Part shown: piece by piece, positions 5,967-9,026 of the stretch
Numbering within the stretch: the first letter of the stretch is position 1
Layout of the letters: the number at the start of each line of letters is the position of its first letter
Assembly: GCA_027027675.1 (NCBI GenBank)
Contig: JALVKT010000144.1
Coordinates: forward strand, 1-9,026
DNA: 9,026 nucleotides
Origin: Thermofilaceae archaeon
GTDB lineage: Archaea > Thermoproteota > Thermoprotei > Thermofilales > Thermofilaceae
Direction: 5' to 3'
Notes under the pieces: model-generated
Databases searched by the model: none
What the model saw: only the letters and a program-made list of their open reading frames with translations
What the model was told of the DNA's origin: nothing
Program-made: the position numbers and the translations under genes

Positions 5967-6628
5967 TGGCGGAGGCGAAGGCTATAGAGGCGGCGAGGCC
6001 GGCCGCCGAGGAGGAAGAACTCCTCAAAATAATCCTCGAAGAGATACACCGCGCGGCAGAGGAGGAGGCCCAGAGGATACTTAGAGAGGCCGAGGAGGAA
6101 GCACAGAGAATAATAGAGGAGGCGAAGCAGAAGGCCAAAGAACTCCGAGAAGAAAAGATTCAGAGAATGCTGCATGAACGCAGAGCAGCGGTAGAGCGGG
6201 AAATAGCGCCCAAGAGGCTCGAGATAAAGAGGCGCTACATAAGGGAGAAGTACCAGCTCCTCTTCAACGTGTTCGACCAGGTAACCTCACAGGCAGAGGA
6301 AAAACTGAAGAAAAGCGACGACTACAACAAGTTCCTAGAAGCAGCACTGATAAGAGCCCTCAAGGAGATTAAAAGCAGCGACGTAGTCGTACACCCAGCC
6401 CCAAGGGAGAAGGGCAAGGTCTCAGCGGCCCTCAAAGAAGCCCTCAAAAAACTCGGAAAACGCAAGGTGAAGGCAAAGATAGGAGACACCATAAAGAGCA
6501 GCGGCGGCGTATTCGTCGAATCCACCGACGGCAGAGAATACTTCAACGCCACACTTGAGGCAAAGAAGATAGAGATAAGGCAGCGCGTACTACCGGAGAT
6601 AGCGACCAAGATGCTGAAAGGCTTCTAA
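5966..6628 (+). CDS. atpE: A-type ATP synthase subunit E
   Basis: A 220-residue peripheral-stalk subunit that joins the soluble A1 head to the membrane part together with subunit H. Seen: N-terminal helix with three 11-residue repeats at 28-38, 39-49 and 50-60 that closely resemble those of the preceding gene, a long charged helix to about 110, then the globular domain with SSGGVFVESTDGR (178-190), the typical subunit E turn, and RVLPEIATKML (207-217), the family's closing helix. The N-terminal helix is somewhat longer than in shorter archaeal homologues. Start: ATG 5966 shares one base with the atpH stop (TAATG) and has GGTGA 7 nt upstream; an in-frame ATG at 5960 would add two residues but leaves no room for that site. 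The last ATP synthase gene in the cluster here. Confidence 0.87.
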   Translation: MAEAKAIEAARPAAEEEELLKIILEEIHRAAEEEAQRILREAEEEAQRIIEEAKQKAKELREEKIQRMLHERRAAVEREIAPKRLEIKRRYIREKYQLLFNVFDQVTSQAEEKLKKSDDYNKFLEAALIRALKEIKSSDVVVHPAPREKGKVSAALKEALKKLGKRKVKAKIGDTIKSSGGVFVESTDGREYFNATLEAKKIEIRQRVLPEIATKMLKGF

Positions 6629-6638
6629 TTTTTAAAAA
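6629..6638. terminator. Symmetrical T5A5 bidirectional terminator
   Basis: TTTTTAAAAA starts right after the atpE stop and contains the stop codon of the convergent minus-strand gene. Each strand shows a T5 tract at the end of its gene, which is enough for archaeal intrinsic termination. One 10-bp palindrome appears to serve both transcripts. Confidence 0.55.
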
Positions 6639-6865
6639 CCTCCCTCCACGATCAACGGAAAATGCCTTTCCCTCCTAATCCTATAGACATCCTCTCTAAG
6701 CTCGCCGAAAAACACGCTGTCAACAATTAGTATATCAACATCCCACTCCAAAGCCTCCCGCAAAGCATTCCTTGCCTCCTCAGCGCTCTCAGCCACATAA
6801 ACCCTAGAAGCAACCCGCCCCGCCACCTCCTCCCCCTCGCGAGTGGTTATAACCCCGATCCTCAT
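6632..6865 (-). CDS. Small AtpF-like protein, function unknown
   Basis: A 77-residue protein. It has an N-terminal strand MRIGVITT, an AESAEEARNALREAL helix (25-39), a strand DILIVDSVFF (44-53), a helix with ELREDVYRIR (55-64) and a final strand HFPLIVEGG. This order matches the first 80 or so residues of archaeal ATP synthase subunit F, including the helix-then-PxIVE ending, but the C-terminal helix of F is missing. It could be a second F, an F-derived regulator, or an unrelated Rossmann-like small protein. Start: ATG 6865 has GAGGAG 4 nt upstream; in-frame ATG 6877 and GTG 6886 would add 4 or 7 residues. It converges on atpE and lies 29 nt downstream of tRNA-Ala on the same strand, with no TATA box of its own that I can see, so it may be read from the tRNA promoter. 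Confidence 0.6.
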   Translation of the reverse strand: MRIGVITTREGEEVAGRVASRVYVAESAEEARNALREALEWDVDILIVDSVFFGELREDVYRIRRERHFPLIVEGGF

Positions 6866-6888
6866 CCTACTCCTCATAGTCGGCACCC

Positions 6889-6893
6889 AAAAA
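6889..6893 (-). terminator. T5 tract after tRNA-Ala
   Basis: On the minus strand CCACCAC is followed by TTTTT. It could end the tRNA transcript, yet it lies only 3 nt before the earliest start (GTG 6886) of the downstream gene, so readthrough would have to supply that gene. Confidence 0.4.
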
Positions 6894-6933
6894 GTGGTGG
6901 ACCGGGGGGGACTTGAACCCCCGACCTCCGCCG

Positions 6934-6959
6934 CTCCCGAACCCCCTCCACGGGAACCG
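6934..6959 (-). other. tRNA-Ala intron 2 (26 nt, canonical position 37/38)
   Basis: The intron follows A37. Bulge-helix-bulge: exon bases 32-35 (CTCG) pair with intron CGGG (one T-G wobble); the 5' bulge is CA|C and the 3' bulge AG|C. Inside, GGTTCCC pairs with GGGGGTT (several wobbles) around the loop GTGGA. Every base is accounted for, which makes this a very clean archaeal splice substrate. Confidence 0.9.
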
Positions 6960-6974
6960 TGCGAGGGCGGCGCT

Positions 6975-6993
6975 AGTGGGCCTATCGGCTGGT
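6975..6993 (-). other. tRNA-Ala intron 1 (19 nt, D-arm, between bases 22 and 23)
   Basis: Removing 19 nt restores the D-stem GCTC/GAGC and base 26. The central helix is perfect: exon TGGG pairs with intron CCCA, with 5' bulge AG|A and 3' bulge CT|A. Outer and inner helices are only two base pairs each, so this is a relaxed bulge-helix-bulge, as known for non-canonical crenarchaeal introns cut by the heteromeric splicing endonuclease. Confidence 0.82.
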
Positions 6994-7050
6994 CTCCCAG
7001 CCTGAGCTACCGGCCCCCCTTTGCACCAGTGAATTATGAGCAGGCGGAGG

Positions 7051-7060
7051 GTTTTAAGCA
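7051..7060 (-). promoter_or_regulatory. TATA box of tRNA-Ala
   Basis: On the minus strand TGCTTAAAAC lies about 38 nt before base 1 of the tRNA, giving a predicted start near 7030 and a leader of about 14 nt. The spacing is as expected for archaeal tRNA genes. Confidence 0.55.
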
Positions 7061-7102
7061 TTTTCGGAGCCGCTAGACGTGTACATTGGTTGATGTAAAC
7101 CT

Positions 7103-7110
7103 TCAATATC
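7103..7110 (+). promoter_or_regulatory. TATA-like element before the flavoprotein gene
   Basis: TCAATATC is about 25 nt upstream of the ATG at 7133, which predicts a leaderless or nearly leaderless mRNA. The purine-rich AGGCGGG abuts the ATG and is too close for a normal Shine-Dalgarno site. Together with the tRNA promoter it makes 7017-7132 a divergent promoter region. Confidence 0.4.
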
Positions 7111-7132
7111 AGCACACGCGTATACAGGCGGG

Positions 7133-8536
7133 ATGAAAGAGTACGATATTATAGCGTTTGGCACAGGCTCAGCGATGAACATTGTCTCAGCAGTTCTCAA
7201 CATGGACCCCCGAATAAGGGTCGCCGTTATAGAGAAGGACCGTGTCGGCGGCATATGCCTAACCAGGGGCTGCATCCCCTCCAAGATGATACTCTACCAG
7301 GCGGAGATGGCGGCCCACGTGGCCCAGGCCGGCCGCTTCGGAATCAAGGTTAACGGCTACACAGTCGACCCCATGGTCGCCCTGAGAAGGGCCCGCCACC
7401 TGATAGAGGAGGAAAGCTCGATGATCGAGCGGAGCCTGATAGAGCACCCGCAGATAGACCTCTACAAGGGTGTAGGCGAGTTCGTGGACGAGTACACCGT
7501 AAGCGTGAACGGCGAGGAGATTAGGGGCGAGAAGATACTCCTCTGCACTGGGAGCCGCCCCCTCGTGCCCCCCATACCAGGCCTCAAGGAGGCCGGCTAC
7601 GTGACGAGCGACGACTTCTTCTTCATGGACAGCCTGCCGAAGAGGTGGGTCGTCATCGGGGGCGGGTATGTGGGCTTGGAGCTGGGCTTCTTCCTAGCCA
7701 TGGGTGGCCGCAAGGTGACGCTCCTCGAGATGAAGGATAGGATAGCGCCCGTGGAGGAGCCGGAGGTCTCCGCGGTTCTGCAGAAAAAGCTGGGCGAGGT
7801 CATGGACATCAGGACTAGGCACAAGGTCGTGGCGGTCGAGAAGCGGGGCGACCGCAAGGTCGTCGTCGCCGAGGGGCCACAGGGCACTGTGGAGTTTGAC
7901 GCCGACGAGATACTCGTGGCGGTTGGGAGGCGCAGCAACAGCGACTTGACGAAGCCTGAGCGCACCGGCGTAGAGACGGATGAGCGGGGGTGGATAAAGA
8001 CTAACGAGTACCTCGAGACCACGAAGCCGAACATCTGGGCCTGCGGGGACGCCAACGGGAAGTACATGTTCAAGCACAAGGCAAACTATGAGTCGCAGAT
8101 AGTGTTTCACAACGCGTTCCTCGGCCGCAGGGTGAAGGTAGACTACCACGCGGTGCCCCACGCGATATTCACGTACCCCGAGGCCGCAGCCGTCGGCATG
8201 AAAGAGGAAGAAGCGGCCGCGAAGCACGACATACTGGTCGGCTACTACAGGTACAAGGACACGGCTAAGGGCGAGGCTATGATGGCGGACGACGACTACT
8301 TTGTAAAGGTGATCGTGGAGGACGAGACCTACAGGATACTGGGCGCCCACATAGTTGGGCCGCAGGCGAGCATACTCATACAGGAAGTGGTTAACCTGAT
8401 GTACACCGACGACGAATCGGCGATGCCCATATTCCGTGGAATGCACATACACCCGGCTCTCAGCGAGGTCGTTGAGAGGGCCTTCTACAGCCTAGCGCCC
8501 CCACATGGGCACCACCATCACCATCATCACCATTAG
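7133..8536 (+). CDS. Dihydrolipoamide-dehydrogenase-like FAD oxidoreductase with His8 tail
   Basis: A 467-residue class I pyridine nucleotide-disulfide oxidoreductase, cytoplasmic (no signal or membrane segment). Seen: N-terminal FAD strand with GTGSA (10-14), redox disulfide C42-LTRG-C47 followed by IPSK, CTGSRP (about 138-143), NAD-binding GGGYVG (176-181) with E199 at the end of the second strand, which favours NAD over NADP, FAD site ACGDANG, and in the dimer domain HIHPALSE with the catalytic pair H440/E445. These residues fit dihydrolipoamide dehydrogenase rather than mercuric reductase, which lacks that His-Glu pair. The true substrate could still be another disulfide, as archaeal paralogues vary. 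The protein ends PPHG followed by eight histidines (460-467). Start: ATG 7133 opens directly on the first FAD strand. Alone in its transcript. Confidence 0.87.
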   Translation: MKEYDIIAFGTGSAMNIVSAVLNMDPRIRVAVIEKDRVGGICLTRGCIPSKMILYQAEMAAHVAQAGRFGIKVNGYTVDPMVALRRARHLIEEESSMIERSLIEHPQIDLYKGVGEFVDEYTVSVNGEEIRGEKILLCTGSRPLVPPIPGLKEAGYVTSDDFFFMDSLPKRWVVIGGGYVGLELGFFLAMGGRKVTLLEMKDRIAPVEEPEVSAVLQKKLGEVMDIRTRHKVVAVEKRGDRKVVVAEGPQGTVEFDADEILVAVGRRSNSDLTKPERTGVETDERGWIKTNEYLETTKPNIWACGDANGKYMFKHKANYESQIVFHNAFLGRRVKVDYHAVPHAIFTYPEAAAVGMKEEEAAAKHDILVGYYRYKDTAKGEAMMADDDYFVKVIVEDETYRILGAHIVGPQASILIQEVVNLMYTDDESAMPIFRGMHIHPALSEVVERAFYSLAPPHGHHHHHHHH

Positions 8537-8569
8537 GGTGCAGCTAAAAATCGGGGAAAAGCGGTAATA

Positions 8570-8575
8570 TTTTTT
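8570..8575 (+). terminator. T6 terminator of the flavoprotein gene
   Basis: TTTTTT in a very AT-rich stretch 34 nt after the stop codon, without a clear hairpin, as is normal for archaeal intrinsic terminators. Confidence 0.5.
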
Positions 8576-8582
8576 AATTTAC

Positions 8583-8592
8583 AAAAACAAAA
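8583..8592 (-). terminator. T4GT5 terminator of the partial oxidoreductase gene
   Basis: On the minus strand TTTTGTTTTT begins 3 nt after the stop codon. Together with the plus-strand T6 tract it forms a 58-bp AT-rich boundary between two convergent genes. Confidence 0.5.
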
Positions 8593-8594
8593 TT

Positions 8595-9026
8595 TTATTC
8601 TCCGTAGAGCCGCCGCTTCACAATGTCAGCAGCGTTGATTATCGGGTACGTCACGGGAGACGCTGTGAGTAGCGGGTGCGTACCTATCTCGAGCCCAACA
8701 ACCTCCTGTACTGTGAGCCTGCCTTGTATCGCGAAGCCTATCAGGTTTACTAGTTCGCCCGCGCTTGGGCCGCCCATCACCTGGCCCCCAACTATGATGC
8801 CAGTCTCCTTGTCTGCCACAAGCTTCACGACAAGCCTATGAGCCTCTGGAAGCTTTCCAGGATGCTTATCAGTTGTCTCATAGATGCCCGTTACAACGTT
8901 TATGCCCTCCCTCCTCGCAAACCTCTCCGTGATGCCTGCCGTGCCAAAGCCGACCCCATCTATAACTGTGGAGAAAATGCCTATCACGCCGAGGCGAGGC
9001 CTGCCCTTTAGCTCGTAGAGGTTCAT
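8595..9026 (-). CDS. FAD-dependent pyridine nucleotide-disulfide oxidoreductase, C-terminal part (CoA-disulfide reductase/NADH oxidase type), partial
   Basis: The last 143 residues of a flavoprotein whose start lies beyond the window; the methionine at the edge is probably internal because family members have FAD and NAD domains of about 300 residues before this point. Seen: the dimerisation domain with GFGTAGITE (26-34), HPGKLPEAHRLVVKLV, the IIVGGQVMGGPSAGELVNLI segment and IGTHPLLTASPVTYP, which are typical of archaeal CoA-disulfide reductase/NADH oxidase proteins such as those of Pyrococcus. The domain has no His-Glu catalytic pair, so it differs from the neighbouring dihydrolipoamide-dehydrogenase-like protein. 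Members use NAD(P)H to reduce CoA disulfide, sulfur species or oxygen. The single active-site cysteine that would decide this is outside the window. Confidence 0.8.
   Translation of the reverse strand: MNLYELKGRPRLGVIGIFSTVIDGVGFGTAGITERFARREGINVVTGIYETTDKHPGKLPEAHRLVVKLVADKETGIIVGGQVMGGPSAGELVNLIGFAIQGRLTVQEVVGLEIGTHPLLTASPVTYPIINAADIVKRRLYGE

Larger units (their letters stand above)
6895..7016 (-). tRNA. tRNA-Ala(CGC) with two introns, CCA encoded
   Basis: Folded by hand. The acceptor stem pairs GGGCCGG (7016-7010) with CCGGTCC (6905-6899) and includes a G3-U70 wobble, the alanine identity element. T8 A9, D-stem GCTC/GAGC, nine-base D-loop with GG, anticodon stem CCGCC/GGCGG, loop C-T-CGC-A-C, five-base variable loop, and T-arm GGGGG-TTCAAGT-CCCCC follow; discriminator A73 and CCA (6897-6895) are in the DNA. 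The exons (7016-6994, 6974-6960, 6933-6898) give 74 nt plus CCA only if two introns of 19 and 26 nt are removed. Both introns form bulge-helix-bulge sites. The anticodon CGC agrees with G3-U70. A class II (Leu/Ser) reading of the 122-nt gene was tested and fails. Confidence 0.93.

Noticed and set aside
5873..6175. Minus-strand Leu/Ser/Phe-rich frames within atpH and atpE
   Set aside because: They are the complement of Glu/Lys-rich coiled-coil codons and only mimic membrane proteins.
6895..7016. Reading the 122-nt tRNA as a class II (Leu or Ser) tRNA with a long variable arm
   Set aside because: No uninterrupted anticodon stem-loop with T33 and a purine at 37 fits; the two-intron model restores every stem, and G3-U70 with anticodon CGC agree on alanine.
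6843..7076. Plus-strand open frame across the tRNA region
   Set aside because: It is the complement of the tRNA gene, whose fold and both introns are fully accounted for.
7694..8452. 252-codon minus-strand frame inside the flavoprotein gene
   Set aside because: Shadow of a high-GC gene whose sense product carries all expected family motifs.
8510..8533. His8 run as cloning-vector tag contamination
   Set aside because: Codons are mixed, the tail is preceded by a family-typical C-terminus, and the sequence continues into an AT-rich archaeal-style terminator and a convergent gene of the same character.
1..9026. CRISPR array, insertion sequence or integrase/attachment site, including beside the tRNA
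   Set aside because: No regularly spaced direct repeats, transposase or integrase motifs, or duplicated tRNA 3' end were seen.

Overview
This looks like a chromosomal segment of a hyperthermophilic crenarchaeon; a Desulfurococcales/Pyrodictiaceae-like organism is my best guess. The basis is GC-rich coding sequence with AGG/AGA arginine and ATA isoleucine codons, archaeal TATA boxes about 25 nt upstream of GTG/ATG starts that look leaderless, A-type (V/A) ATP synthase stalk genes, a tRNA-Ala with two bulge-helix-bulge introns and an encoded CCA, a probable C/D box guide RNA, and short T-tract terminators.

Layout. Bases 1-237 hold no protein gene. They contain a TATA box, a strong C/D box sRNA candidate (about 65-122), two small inverted repeats and the promoter of the first gene. 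At 238-1521 (+) is an archaeal AAA-type ATPase with a C-terminal DUF234/nuclease-fold-like domain. It converges, with one base between stop codons, on an Amidohydro_3 (YtcJ-like) metal-dependent hydrolase at 1523-2992 (-). A compact 78-bp divergent promoter region separates the hydrolase from a Trm5-type tRNA m1G37 methyltransferase (3071-3937, +), followed 26 nt later by a phosphomannomutase/phosphoglucomutase (3964-5304, +).

Next is a tightly coupled cluster for A-type ATP synthase parts: subunit F (5338-5661), subunit H/G (5649-5966) and subunit E (5966-6628). These are the central-stalk F subunit and the two coiled-coil peripheral-stalk subunits; no A, B, C, D, a or K gene follows, so the complex is encoded at more than one locus. 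A symmetrical T5A5 element separates atpE from a convergent small gene (6632-6865, -) whose product resembles the first three quarters of an F subunit. Just upstream of it, on the same strand, is tRNA-Ala(CGC) (6895-7016, -), split by a 19-nt D-arm intron and a 26-nt anticodon-loop intron.

From 7133 to 8536 (+) is a dihydrolipoamide-dehydrogenase-like flavoprotein with all expected redox and catalytic residues and a natural run of eight C-terminal histidines. It converges on the C-terminal part of a second FAD/NAD(P)-disulfide oxidoreductase of the CoA-disulfide reductase/NADH oxidase type (8595-9026, -), which runs off the window.

Most of the window is core cell machinery (tRNA processing and modification, sugar-phosphate metabolism, ATP synthase, redox). 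The points most worth a second look are the guide RNA candidate, the doubly interrupted tRNA with a competing hairpin over its first splice site, the F-like small protein, the Trm5 with a changed catalytic motif and no N-terminal domain, and the polyhistidine tail.
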